A program made the translations under genes and the position numbers. From Janthinobacterium fluminis (GTDB lineage: Bacteria; Pseudomonadota; Gammaproteobacteria; Burkholderiales; Burkholderiaceae_D), in assembly GCF_028595325.1 (NCBI RefSeq), contig NZ_JAQQXR010000003.1, forward strand, positions 539,120-603,119: 64,000 bases of DNA, in the 5' to 3' direction. Below the pieces are notes generated by a model. It was not told the origin of the DNA, did no database searches, and saw only the letters and a list, made by a program, of their open reading frames with translations. How positions within the stretch are numbered: position 1 is the stretch's first letter; each line of letters opens with the position of its first letter. Shown here piece after piece: positions 33,894-46,297 of this stretch.

Positions 33894-35873
33894 ATGAAAC
33901 AACATCCTAGCATCTTAATAAATAAGTTGATTTTGGTTGGTAGGCGGAAGAATTACATTGTGCCTTTTTATCCCGGTGTGAATATTATCTATGGTGACTC
34001 TGCGACCGGAAAATCAAGCATTTTGGAGATTATTAATTATTTGTTCGGAGCGTCGAAATTTGTATATGACCAGGAAATCGAATCGTCGGTAATTTATGCG
34101 TCAATGGAAGTCGAATTAAACAAGCAGGTCTATGTCATTAAGCGAGATATTTTTGACACGAATAGCAATGTTGAGGTAACTGCATCAACTTTTGACGATG
34201 TTGATAAATTGTTCCCCAAGAAATTTGCTGCCAATTATAGTGCGGCCCCTGGTCCTGATGGATACTTGTCTGATTTTTTCCTAAGCGCATTAGGGGTTCC
34301 AATTTTAAAAGTTCGCGAATCACCGAGTAAGGCTGAGTCGTCGATGGTTCGGCTAAGTTTTAGGGATTTATTTAAATTTTGTTATCTTAAACAGGATGAC
34401 GTTGGTAGTAAACAATTGTTGGAGCTTGGTAACTGGGTTTTACACTCCAAAAATAAAACAACATTTAAATATATTTTCAATTTATTAGATGAAAATATCA
34501 CTGCTTTAGAGGGGCAAATTTCGGTTGCAACATCAGAAAAGAATAGGCTGGAAAATAAGTACCGTTCCGTTTCGGAGTTTTTGAACGATACTCAATTTCA
34601 ATCAGCAGTTGGGTTAAATGATTCCTATGAGGAGTTGGAGCGACAGGCCACATTACTTGATCAGCAATTGCAGGAAATTAATAAAACTATGGTTTCCGAT
34701 AGCGACGCTTATAGTTTTCTCCGGGATGCTGTGGAGTCAAGTTCTATCAAAAGTTCACTTTTGGTTCAAGATCGATATAATTGCGAGATGGCAATAGAGA
34801 GATTTTCTCGCCTCAAAAATGACTATCAAAATGACATAACAAAGCTTAAAGCTATAAAATTGGCTAAAAATCAGATTGGCCACGACAATTTTGAAATTTT
34901 TAATTGCCCTATTTGCGACAGCAAACTTGATATTGAGAACATAAAACAAGAACACAGTATTGATGAAAGTGATAAGGCAAATCACGAGATCAACGCATTT
35001 TTGCGTCGGACAAAAGATCTCGAAATTCTATTAACTGGCGAGAGGTCGAAGCATCATGCTATCTCAATGGAACTCGCAGCATTGAATGATGAACAGATCA
35101 GGTATCGGCGTATGTTGGATGTTGAATCAGCAAATATGATAACGCCCTATCTGTCTGAGCGTGATGGCGTGGCCTCTGAATTGGCTACGCTAAGGGAAAA
35201 AATAAGACAACTTAGCCATTCACTCAAAATCCGCAATCAGCAGAGGGCTATTTTTGATGAAATAGAAAGATTGCAAAATAACATATCCGGTATGCAAGCG
35301 AACTTGGGGATATTGAAAGATGCTGCGCCTTCTTCGCTGGAGATTTTCCAGCGAATTGGCCACTTGCTAAATAAATATTTGGCGAAGGTAAACATCAAGG
35401 ACAGGCGAGATGTTTCTATTGGCGAGGCGTCAATTTTACCTATACTCCGGAACAGGGAATATAAAGACATAACCTCGGGGGGGCTTCGAACTATTCTTTC
35501 TATTGGATATTTTGTTTCGTTATTCGAATTTGCTATTGAGGAAATTGTGAATTTTCCGTCGTTCTTGATGGTAGACACGGTTGGTAAGTATCTTGGGAAA
35601 ACACAAAACCGTTATATTGAAACTGATTTGGTAGCCGATAGAAATGAAAATATTTCTGATCCGTCTAAATACAATAATATGTATGAATATATGATTGAAG
35701 TGGCAGAGGCCGCAGAAATGAAGCAGCAGATTTGTCAATTTATCCTAGTCGACAATGATGTCCCAATTGGGATTCAAGAAAAGTACGCAGGGTTCGTGGT
35801 CGCACACTTTAGTGCAAATGGTCATAACGGGCTTCCGCTGGGACTAATTGATGATGCCCCCCAGTTCGCCTAA
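33894..35873 (+). CDS. ABC-three-component system ATPase (DUF3732/SMC-like, LmuB-like)
   Basis: A 659-residue SMC/Rad50-style ATPase. Walker A is GDSATGKS (34-41), close to the N-terminus. Two long coiled-coil stretches flank a zinc-hook-like CPIC (Cys338, Cys341, with a single CxxC per chain). Near the C-terminus lie the ABC signature SGGLRT (528) and Walker B FLMVDTVG (Asp561, with Thr in place of the usual Glu). Short coils and the DUF3732-like C-terminus distinguish it from true SMC proteins. It probably senses foreign DNA ends or structures and releases the hydrolase. Last gene of the operon, with a strong terminator after it. Very AT-rich compared with the chromosome. Confidence 0.8.
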   Translation: MKQHPSILINKLILVGRRKNYIVPFYPGVNIIYGDSATGKSSILEIINYLFGASKFVYDQEIESSVIYASMEVELNKQVYVIKRDIFDTNSNVEVTASTFDDVDKLFPKKFAANYSAAPGPDGYLSDFFLSALGVPILKVRESPSKAESSMVRLSFRDLFKFCYLKQDDVGSKQLLELGNWVLHSKNKTTFKYIFNLLDENITALEGQISVATSEKNRLENKYRSVSEFLNDTQFQSAVGLNDSYEELERQATLLDQQLQEINKTMVSDSDAYSFLRDAVESSSIKSSLLVQDRYNCEMAIERFSRLKNDYQNDITKLKAIKLAKNQIGHDNFEIFNCPICDSKLDIENIKQEHSIDESDKANHEINAFLRRTKDLEILLTGERSKHHAISMELAALNDEQIRYRRMLDVESANMITPYLSERDGVASELATLREKIRQLSHSLKIRNQQRAIFDEIERLQNNISGMQANLGILKDAAPSSLEIFQRIGHLLNKYLAKVNIKDRRDVSIGEASILPILRNREYKDITSGGLRTILSIGYFVSLFEFAIEEIVNFPSFLMVDTVGKYLGKTQNRYIETDLVADRNENISDPSKYNNMYEYMIEVAEAAEMKQQICQFILVDNDVPIGIQEKYAGFVVAHFSANGHNGLPLGLIDDAPQFA

Positions 35874-35984
35874 ATTTTATAACTTGATGTTGATTGGAAA
35901 ATTGTCAGCCAGCAGGCCTTAATGCGGAAATTATGCGAACGTTTCCAGGCTAACCACAAACTCAGGATTTTTGTTGACAAATAG

Positions 35985-36013
35985 AAACGCCAACCTCCCG
36001 GTTGGCGTTTTTT
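35985..36013 (+). terminator. Rho-independent terminator of the ABC-three-component operon
   Basis: Perfect 11-bp stem AAACGCCAACC / GGTTGGCGTTT around TCCC, followed by a T-run. It is 112 bases past the ATPase stop codon and overlaps the innermost repeat of the right end of the island. Confidence 0.9.
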
Positions 36014-36077
36014 CACTATCTCTGCCACTATTCTTTCACTAACTTGGCATAGATTTCACTTACCGTGTCACCCGACA
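36006..36077 (-). repeat. Right end of the island: three packed transposase-site-like repeats
   Basis: Inverted relative to the left end: 36052-36077 (inward TGTCGGGTGACACGGTAAGT, then GAAATCT), 36030-36050 (core GTTAGTGAAAGAAT) and 36006-36028 (core GATAGTGAAAAAACG). The sites adjoin each other at about 22-24 bp spacing. A short, densely packed right end placed next to the target gene is also how Tn7 sits next to glmS. Confidence 0.75.
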
Positions 36078-36079
36078 CC

Positions 36080-38623
<2,544 letters not shown>

Positions 38624-38664
38624 TCACGCCGGTCCCGGCGCGCGGCCGGGACCGGCGTTACGGC

Positions 38665-39771
38665 TTAAATCCGCATCGGCATGACAACGTACTTGAAGTC
38701 GGCGTTGTCGGGGATGGAGATCAGCGCCGACGAATTGGAGTCGCCCAGCGCGATGTTGACCTGCTCGCACTTCAAGTTGTTGAGCACGTCCAGCAGGTAG
38801 GTGACGTTGAAGCCGATGTCGACGGCGTCGCCGCCGTAGTCGATTTCCAGTTCCTCGACGGCCTCTTCCTGGTCGGCGTTGGTCGAGCTGATTTTCATGC
38901 TGCCCGGGCTGATGATGCAGCGCACGCCCTTGAACTTGTCGCTGGTCATGATGGCGGCCCGCTGCAGCGAGCGCAGCAGTTCGTCGCGGCCTATCGTGAA
39001 GTCGTTCTTGTAACCCTTGGGGATGACCCGCGTGTAGTCGGGGAACTTGCCCTCGACCAGCTTGGAGATCAGCTCGATGTCGGCGAAGGTCAGCTTGACC
39101 TGGTTCGCCGCGATGTCCAGTTGCACGGGCTCGTCGTTCTCTTCGAGCAGGCGCTGCAGTTCGATGATGGTCTTGCGCGGGATGATCACTTCCTGGCGCG
39201 CGAAGCTTTGCTCCGTCTCGACCTGGCAGAAGGCCAGGCGGTGGCCGTCGGTGGCGACGGCGATGACGTTCTGGCCGTCCAGCACCAGCAGCAGGCCGTT
39301 CAGGTAGTAGCGGATGTCCTGCTGGGCCATGGAGAAATGCACCATGTTGAACAGGTGCTTGAGGGTCTTTTGCGGCAGCGTCACGCTGGCGTTGTAGCTG
39401 TCGGCCTGCTGCACGGTGGGGAATTCCTCGGCCGCCAGCGTTTGCAGGGCGAAGCGCGACTTGCCGGTCTGCACGGTCAAACGCTTGTTGAGCAGGGTCA
39501 TCGTCACGTCGCCCGCCTCCGGCAGCGCGCGCAGGATGTCGAGCAGCTTGCGCGCGGCCACGGTGGTGCCGCTGACGTCGTGGCCGGAGCCGATCTGGGC
39601 GTGCGTGGTGATCTGCACTTCGGTGTCGGTCGACAGGAAGGAGACGTTTTCGCCGTCCTTGCGGATGAGGATATTGGCCAGAATCGGCATAGTGTGCCGA
39701 CGCTCGACAATACCGCTCACGATCTGCAGTGGCCGGAGAAGGGTATCTCGGGTGGTTTTGACCAATTGCAT
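38665..39771 (-). CDS. dnaN: DNA polymerase III beta subunit (sliding clamp)
   Basis: Ring-shaped processivity clamp, 368 residues, three repeats of the clamp fold. The N-terminus MQLVKTTRDTLLRPLQIVSG and the C-terminal VMPMRI are those of betaproteobacterial DnaN; the C-terminal region lines the protein-binding pocket used by polymerases and Hda. Lies between dnaA and gyrB in the same direction, 132 bases after the dnaA stop codon, as in most origin regions. Confidence 0.97.
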   Translation of the reverse strand: MQLVKTTRDTLLRPLQIVSGIVERRHTMPILANILIRKDGENVSFLSTDTEVQITTHAQIGSGHDVSGTTVAARKLLDILRALPEAGDVTMTLLNKRLTVQTGKSRFALQTLAAEEFPTVQQADSYNASVTLPQKTLKHLFNMVHFSMAQQDIRYYLNGLLLVLDGQNVIAVATDGHRLAFCQVETEQSFARQEVIIPRKTIIELQRLLEENDEPVQLDIAANQVKLTFADIELISKLVEGKFPDYTRVIPKGYKNDFTIGRDELLRSLQRAAIMTSDKFKGVRCIISPGSMKISSTNADQEEAVEELEIDYGGDAVDIGFNVTYLLDVLNNLKCEQVNIALGDSNSSALISIPDNADFKYVVMPMRI

Positions 39772-39903
39772 AGTAATCCTCGAATAGATGGTTTAACGGT
39801 ACTTAGTGTAACAATGCCGGCGCCGCGCCGCCCGCCGGCCGGCCGCCGAACTTTGCCAAATAATAAAGGCAAACGCCGTTTCCGGCCAGCCCCGGGGCCA
39901 GCC

Positions 39904-41304
39904 CTAGCCCTTCAGCGTCTGCTCCAGCACGTGCAGCTCGTGGTTGCACTCGGGGTTCTTGGTGCGGTCCAGGGCGATCTTGCGCACGGCGTGCAAGACG
40001 GTGGTGTGGTCGCGCCCGCCGAACAGTTCGCCGATTTCCGGCAGGCTCTTCTGCGTCAACTCCTTGGCCAGGTACATGGCGATCTGCCGCGGCCGCGCGA
40101 TGTTGGCCGGGCGCCGCTTCGAGTACATATCGGCCACCTTGATGTTGAAGAAGTCGGCCACGGTCTTCTGGATGTTTTCCACGGAAATCTGCCGGTTCTG
40201 CACCGACAGCAAGTCCTTCAGCGCTTCCTTGACGATGTCGATCGTGATGTCCTTGCCGTGGAAGCGCGAGTAGGCGAGGATCTTGCGCAGCGCCCCTTCC
40301 AGCTCGCGCACGTTGGAGCGCAGGTGCTTGGCGACGAAGAACGCCACGTCGTCGGAGAAGGTGACGCCCTCCTGCTTGGCCTTCTTGAGCAGGATGGCCA
40401 CGCGCATCTCCAGCTCCGGCGGCTCGATGGCCACCGTCAGGCCGGAGTCGAAGCGCGAGATCAGGCGGTCGTCCATGCCCGTGATTTCCTTCGGGTAGGT
40501 GTCGCTGGTGATGATGATCTGTTTTTTCGCCGCGATCAGCGCCTCGAAGGCGTAGAAAAACTCTTCCTGGGTGCGGCTCTTGCCGCCGAAGAATTGGATA
40601 TCGTCGATCAGCAGCATGTCCAGCGAGTGGTAGTAGTGCTTGAAGTCGTCGAAGCCCTTGCGCTGGTAGGCCGTGACGACGTCGCGCACATACTGCTCGG
40701 CGTGGATGTAGCGGATCTTCGCGCCCGGCTGGTCGGCCATCACTTGGTTGCCGATGGCGTGGATCAAGTGGGTCTTACCCAGGCCGACGCCGCCGTAGAA
40801 GAACAGCGGGTTGTACGACACGCCCGGGTTGTTGGCCACCTGGATGGCGGCGGCGCGCGCCAGCTGGTTGGCCTTACCGGTGACGAAGCTGTCGAAGGTC
40901 AGGTCGGTGTTGATGCGGCTCTGCTCGCGCCGCGGCGAATTGCCGATGTTGAACTCGGGCACGCTCTGGGCCGGGTCGGCGGCGCGGTTGGCCGGCGCGG
41001 CGCCGCCGTTCGGGTCGCTGGCCGGGCTGGCCGCCGGCGCGGCCGGCTTTTTCGGCAGCGCCAGGCGCGGGTCGAGCACGAACTGCACCTCGGTCGGGCC
41101 TTCGTAATACTGCACCGCAAGCGCACTGATGCGGTTGGCGAACTGGGTCTTGACCCAGTCCAGCTTGAAGCGATTCGGCGCCGCAATGCGCAACTTTCCC
41201 TCCTCGTAGTCGAGGGGGATAAGCGGTTTGATCCACGCGCTGAATTGTTGCGGTGTCAGCTCCAGTTCCAACTGCGCGGAACAGGTCTGCCAGAAATTGT
41301 CCAT
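39904..41304 (-). CDS. dnaA: Chromosomal replication initiator DnaA
   Basis: AAA+ initiator that binds DnaA boxes and opens oriC, 466 residues. Domain I begins [21 protein letters not shown] Pro/Ala-rich linker spans residues about 83-120. The AAA+ core has Walker [11 protein letters not shown] (171-180) and Walker [10 protein letters not shown]. Domain IV ends with the DNA-binding signature [16 protein letters not shown]. It is transcribed away from rpmH across the 512-base origin-like region, in which a perfect DnaA box lies 137 bases from the start codon. Confidence 0.98.
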   Translation of the reverse strand: MDNFWQTCSAQLELELTPQQFSAWIKPLIPLDYEEGKLRIAAPNRFKLDWVKTQFANRISALAVQYYEGPTEVQFVLDPRLALPKKPAAPAASPASDPNGGAAPANRAADPAQSVPEFNIGNSPRREQSRINTDLTFDSFVTGKANQLARAAAIQVANNPGVSYNPLFFYGGVGLGKTHLIHAIGNQVMADQPGAKIRYIHAEQYVRDVVTAYQRKGFDDFKHYYHSLDMLLIDDIQFFGGKSRTQEEFFYAFEALIAAKKQIIITSDTYPKEITGMDDRLISRFDSGLTVAIEPPELEMRVAILLKKAKQEGVTFSDDVAFFVAKHLRSNVRELEGALRKILAYSRFHGKDITIDIVKEALKDLLSVQNRQISVENIQKTVADFFNIKVADMYSKRRPANIARPRQIAMYLAKELTQKSLPEIGELFGGRDHTTVLHAVRKIALDRTKNPECNHELHVLEQTLKG

Positions 41305-41363
41305 GTATGTCTATGTGAAAAGGTGTGGGGGGGCGTATCGATACTGCCCTGCGCGGCGCCTGT

Positions 41364-41380
41364 CGTGTTGCTGCAACACG
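41364..41380. promoter_or_regulatory. CGTGTTG-CTG-CAACACG palindrome upstream of dnaA
   Basis: Perfect 7-bp arms with a 3-base centre, 60-76 bases upstream of the dnaA start codon. The position fits an operator or promoter-proximal regulatory site for dnaA. The binding protein is unknown. Confidence 0.4.
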
Positions 41381-41468
41381 GCGGGTTTCGCGCGAGGGCT
41401 CGCCACACGTAACGCGCTATTCTACTCTCGACCGCGAAAGTTATCCACAGGCACGATCTTTATTTTCT

Positions 41469-41506
41469 GCGCGGGGCCGGCCGGCGCGGCCCCGCCGGCC
41501 CCGCGC
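41469..41506. repeat. 13-bp-arm GC hairpin in the origin region
   Basis: GCGCGGGGCCGGC pairs perfectly with GCCGGCCCCGCGC around a 12-base loop, 19 bases to the right of the perfect DnaA box. A smaller inverted repeat CCCGCCT / AGGCGGG follows at about 41547-41570. No T-run and no gene end on either side, so it is not an ordinary terminator. Confidence 0.7.
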
Positions 41507-41816
41507 CGCACTGGGGGAAACGGGCGCGCGGCACGGGGCGGCTCCCGCCTAGGCGGCGCGCCCAGGCGGGGCCAATTTCGTCGGCGTTGCCTGTAAGCCT
41601 TGACAGCAGGGGGGGAGATGCTGAATAATTCAGGGTTCCCCGCCCGTATTCCGTGTTTATTCACTTGAACGACAATATGGAGTAAGCGTGGATTAAGCGG
41701 GCGATGAGGATTGGCCAGCTTGTGCCTTGGCATAAGTGCGCGATTGTCATTGGCACCAAAAACTGACGGGACGTCAGACCCGATTTTGCATTTTTTTTGT
41801 TTTTAGCGAGACCAAC

Positions 41817-41951
41817 ATGAAACGTACTTACCAACCTTCCGTCGTCCGCCGCAAGCGCACGCACGGCTTCCGCGCTCGTATGGCTACCCGTGGTGGTCGT
41901 GATGTGCTTAACGCACGTCGTGCAAAAGGCCGCAAACGTCTGGCCGTCTAG
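41817..41951 (+). CDS. rpmH: 50S ribosomal protein L34
   Basis: A 44-residue, highly basic ribosomal protein ([20 protein letters not shown], ending AKGRKRLAV), complete and of standard length. First gene of the rpmH-rnpA-yidD-yidC block, opposite dnaA across the candidate origin. Confidence 0.98.
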   Translation: MKRTYQPSVVRRKRTHGFRARMATRGGRDVLNARRAKGRKRLAV

Positions 41952-41959
41952 GCTAGTCT

Positions 41960-42385
41960 TTGCTAGCTGATCGCGTGACTAGCTGCACTAACACAGTCGG
42001 CAATTCAGGCGAAGGTTCACACGACTTCGCACGCGTTCGGCGCATCGTTAAAACGGATGAATTTTCATCCGTTTTTCGTTTGCGTCCGACGCAAAAAACG
42101 GCGCACTTCGTGCTCTACACTCGCCAGAACGACTTGCCGCATGCGCGGCTGGGCGTCGTGGTGGCGAAACGTTTCGCGCCGCGCGCGGCCACGCGCAACA
42201 CCATCAAGCGCGTGACGCGCGAGCTGTTCCGCATATCCGCGTTGCAGCCCGTCGATTGCGTGGTGCGCCTGGCCAAGGCCGTCAACAGCAAGGCCGGTCC
42301 GGCGACGACGGCCCAGCTGAAGGCGGAGCTGCGCGCCGAGCTGACGCGGCTGTTTGCCGCGCAACGGGTGCGCAAAGCGCCATGA
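41960..42385 (+). CDS. rnpA: Ribonuclease P protein component
   Basis: Protein subunit of RNase P, which trims the 5' leader of tRNAs. The core is clear: [19 protein letters not shown], the RNR-type basic block [20 protein letters not shown], and the central beta-sheet RLGVVVAK. The start codon is uncertain: no ATG is available near the expected N-terminus, and the frame offers TTG at 41960 or GTG at 41975; I list the longer form (141 residues). It begins just after rpmH and overlaps yidD by ATGA, so these genes share one mRNA. Confidence 0.93.
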   Translation: MLADRVTSCTNTVGNSGEGSHDFARVRRIVKTDEFSSVFRLRPTQKTAHFVLYTRQNDLPHARLGVVVAKRFAPRAATRNTIKRVTRELFRISALQPVDCVVRLAKAVNSKAGPATTAQLKAELRAELTRLFAAQRVRKAP

Positions 42386-42642
42386 AAACCCTGCTGCTCC
42401 TGCTGCTGCGCGGCTACCAGTTGTTGCTCAGCCCGATGCTGGGGCAGAATTGCCGTTTCTATCCGAGTTGTTCCAGTTATGCGCTCGAAGCGATCGGCCT
42501 GCACGGCGCCGCCAAGGGCAGCTGGCTGGCGGCCAAGCGTCTGTGCCGCTGCCATCCCTGGCATGAGGGCGGTGTCGACCCCGTCCCGCCGGCCGGCGGC
42601 AGCCAATCTTCAACGACCGCTTGCGGTTGCAACCACTCCTGA
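42382..42642 (+). CDS. yidD: Membrane protein insertion efficiency factor YidD
   Basis: An 86-residue membrane-associated protein that assists YidC. Typical features: N-terminal amphipathic helix [18 protein letters not shown], the conserved [16 protein letters not shown] and the second Cys-rich [15 protein letters not shown]. The C-terminus has an extra CGCNH tail. Starts inside the end of rnpA and ends 12 bases before yidC. Confidence 0.95.
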   Translation: MKTLLLLLLRGYQLLLSPMLGQNCRFYPSCSSYALEAIGLHGAAKGSWLAAKRLCRCHPWHEGGVDPVPPAGGSQSSTTACGCNHS

Positions 42643-42654
42643 CAGAATACCCTA

Positions 42655-44361
42655 ATGGATATCAATAAACGTACCATCCTGTGGATCGTGTTTTCCGTGT
42701 CACTGTTCTTCCTGTGGGATCAGTGGATGGTCTCGAACAACAAGCCCTCGTTCTTCGCGCCGCCGGTTCAGCAGGCCGCGAAGGCGCCGGCCGGCAAGGA
42801 TGCCGCGTCCGCCTTACCCGCCGCCACCGCCACAGGCGCCGCGGCGCTGCCGGGCGGCGCCGCGCCGGCCACGGCCTTCAAGAGCGAGCGCATCACCGTC
42901 ACGACCGACGTCGTGCGCGCCGACATCGACACCCTGGGCGGCCAATTGGTGCGCCTGGAGTTGCTGAAGTTTAAGGACGGCATCGACGAGAAGAAAAACC
43001 AGGTGCTGTTCGAAGCCAGCGCGGGCAAGACCTATCTGGCCCAGACCGGCCTGGTCGGCGCCGTTGCCGGCAGCTTCCCGACCCACCAGACCGGCTTTGT
43101 CGCCCAGCCCGGCGCGCGCATGCTCGACGGCGGCAACCAGATCCAAGTCGTGCTGGAAGCGCTCGAGGGCGGCGTCAAGCTGACCAAGACCTTCACGTTC
43201 AAGCGCGGCGATTACGTCATCGACGTGCGCCACGACGTCACCAACGTCGGCGCGGCGCCCGTCAAACCCGAGCTGTACGCGCAACTGGTACACGACGGCA
43301 ACAAGCCGGCCGGCGACTCTTACTTCAACAGCAGTTACACCGGCCCGACGCTGTTCACGGCCGCCGACAAGTACAAGAAGCTGACGTTCGAGAAAATCGA
43401 AAAAGAGGCGACCGAGCAACTGGCCAAGCCCGACGTCAAAATCGTGCCGGACCACGCCATCGCCGCCGACAATGGCTGGATCGCCATTTCCCAGCACTTC
43501 TTCGTCTCCGCTTTCGTGCCGCAGGACAAAACCCAGCACGACATCTTCACGAAGAAGGTCAGCACCAACACCTACGCGATCGGCACCGTCACGCCGCTGG
43601 GCGTGCTGGCGCCGGGCGCCACCATCAGCAACCACGCCAAGCTGTATTCCGGCCCGCAGGAATCCAAGCTGCTGGAAAACGTTTCCCCCGGCCTGGACCT
43701 GGTCAAGGACTACGGTTTCCTGACCGTCATCGCCAAGCCGATGTTCTGGGTCATGGAACAGATCCACAAAGTCCTGGGCAACTGGGGCTGGACCATCATC
43801 GTCTTCACGATCCTGATCAAGCTGCTGTTCTTCCCCCTGTCGGCCGCCGGCTACCGCAGCATGGCCAAGATGAAGGTCGTCACGCCGAAGATGCAGGCGA
43901 TCCGCGAGCGCTACAAGGGCGACCCGCAGAAGATGAACCAGGCCACCATGGAGCTGTACAAGACCGAGAAGATCAACCCGCTGGGCGGCTGCCTGCCCAT
44001 CCTGGTGCAAATGCCGGTGTTCATCGCGCTGTACTGGGTCTTGCAGGCATCCGTTGAAATCCGCGGCGCGCCGTGGATAGGCTGGATCACCAACCTGGCC
44101 GATCCGGACCCGTGGTTCATCCTGCCGGTGCTGTACGCGATCTCGATGTTCATCACGACCAAGCTGAACCCGGCCCCGGCCGATCCGATGCAGGCGAAGA
44201 TGATGTTGTTCATGCCGCTGGCGTTCTCGGTCATGTTCTTCTTCTTCCCGTCCGGACTGGTGCTGTACTGGGTCGTCAACAACGTGCTGTCGATTGGCCA
44301 GCAATGGGTGATCACGAAAAAGTACGCGCCGGCCGAGACCCCTGTCTCGCTGAGCAAATAA
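42655..44361 (+). CDS. yidC: Membrane protein insertase YidC
   Basis: A 568-residue insertase that places proteins into the inner membrane, alone or with SecYEG. Order: N-terminal membrane anchor (TILWIVFSVSLFFLWDQW), low-complexity Ala/Pro linker, large periplasmic beta domain (about 90-350) and the conserved five-helix insertase core from about residue 365 (NWGWTIIVFTILIKLLFFPL, with the essential charged residue in the groove near SAAGYRSMAKM). Followed by a strong terminator. Confidence 0.97.
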   Translation: MDINKRTILWIVFSVSLFFLWDQWMVSNNKPSFFAPPVQQAAKAPAGKDAASALPAATATGAAALPGGAAPATAFKSERITVTTDVVRADIDTLGGQLVRLELLKFKDGIDEKKNQVLFEASAGKTYLAQTGLVGAVAGSFPTHQTGFVAQPGARMLDGGNQIQVVLEALEGGVKLTKTFTFKRGDYVIDVRHDVTNVGAAPVKPELYAQLVHDGNKPAGDSYFNSSYTGPTLFTAADKYKKLTFEKIEKEATEQLAKPDVKIVPDHAIAADNGWIAISQHFFVSAFVPQDKTQHDIFTKKVSTNTYAIGTVTPLGVLAPGATISNHAKLYSGPQESKLLENVSPGLDLVKDYGFLTVIAKPMFWVMEQIHKVLGNWGWTIIVFTILIKLLFFPLSAAGYRSMAKMKVVTPKMQAIRERYKGDPQKMNQATMELYKTEKINPLGGCLPILVQMPVFIALYWVLQASVEIRGAPWIGWITNLADPDPWFILPVLYAISMFITTKLNPAPADPMQAKMMLFMPLAFSVMFFFFPSGLVLYWVVNNVLSIGQQWVITKKYAPAETPVSLSK

Positions 44362-44387
44362 GACCGCTTTAACCCGGTTTTCCAGAA

Positions 44388-44411
44388 AGCCCGCCTAGCG
44401 CGGGCTTTTTT
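44388..44411 (+). terminator. Rho-independent terminator after yidC
   Basis: AGCCCGC / GCGGGCT stem with CTAGC loop and a TTTTTT tail, 27 bases after the yidC stop codon; separates the rpmH-yidC mRNA from mnmE. Confidence 0.9.
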
Positions 44412-44468
44412 ATGCGCGCCGCCGCCGCTTGGGGGCCGGCGCCGGCCACAATAAATTACAATCACACC

Positions 44469-45848
<1,380 letters not shown>

Positions 45849-46297
45849 GGTGCGTTCCGCTTAGCGCCAGAGCGGGGCGGCCTGCTGATGCCCGCCCCCG
45901 GCGTGCACGATGTGCCAAGCCCCCTTGCGCGCATATTCATGGCGCAATCCATGGCGGACGGTGTGAATTCACCGGCTGCCCATCCCTTCCCTTGGGCCGT
46001 ATTCCCGGCCCGATTCAAACAGCATAAAACGGCAAAAGGCGCGGAAAACTCGGCCGCCGGCCGCCCTCCGTTCGCTTGAGCTGCCCCGCACAATATGTCG
46101 CAGAAACGCAAAGTTTCCAAATTCATTATATAATTCGCGTCATTTCTTTTGAGCAATAATGCAAATTTACCGTTTCATGCGGCAGCAATGCCTGGTGAAG
46201 CCACGCGGAACAATCATTGCCTCGTTTTTACATATTCGACTGATATTGTTTTTGCAATGACATTGGTAATAAGCACAATATCTACAGGAGCAAGCCA
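45849..46297. other. 449-base intergenic region, no gene recognised
   Basis: The first 230 bases are GC-rich without codon bias on either strand; the rest becomes AT-rich and probably holds the promoter(s) of the exported-protein genes. A consensus -10 TATAAT is at 46129-46134 without a convincing -35, and TTGCCT-N18-TGATAT is at about 46217-46246. I see no RNA gene or terminator with confidence. Confidence 0.4.

Larger units (their letters stand above)
25359..36077. mobile_element. Tn7-like genomic island inserted at the 3' end of gyrB (no transposase seen)
   Basis: Left terminus TGTAGGGAGTCACA and right terminus (inward) TGTCGGGTGACAC compare with the Tn7 ends TGTGGGCGGACA. Both ends carry several inward-pointing copies of a motif with core TAGTGAAA. 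The flanks are CTTTA (25354-25358) and CCTTA (36078-36082), a near-perfect 5-bp duplication that includes the gyrB stop codon. Everything inside is clearly lower in GC than either side. Cargo: HEPN-motif pair, IS3 element, helicase-nuclease, ABC-three-component operon. No TnsA/B/C/D-like gene is visible, so the element is either decayed or mobilised in trans. Confidence 0.75.
41305..41816. other. dnaA-rpmH intergenic region, candidate oriC
   Basis: Divergent gap between dnaA and rpmH, the usual place of oriC in betaproteobacteria. A perfect DnaA box with flank, TTATCCACAG, is at 41441-41450; a near match TTATTCACT is at 41658-41666; an AT-rich tract (TTTTTTTTGTTTTTAG) precedes rpmH at 41791-41806. 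Very GC-rich inverted repeats occupy 41469-41570. Only one perfect box is visible, fewer than typical, so part of the origin may extend elsewhere. Confidence 0.6.

Noticed and set aside
29088..35873. Possibility that the helicase-nuclease is a fourth subunit of the ABC-three-component operon
   Set aside because: A 151-base gap with a possible promoter and a different base composition argue for separate units, though a functional link cannot be excluded.
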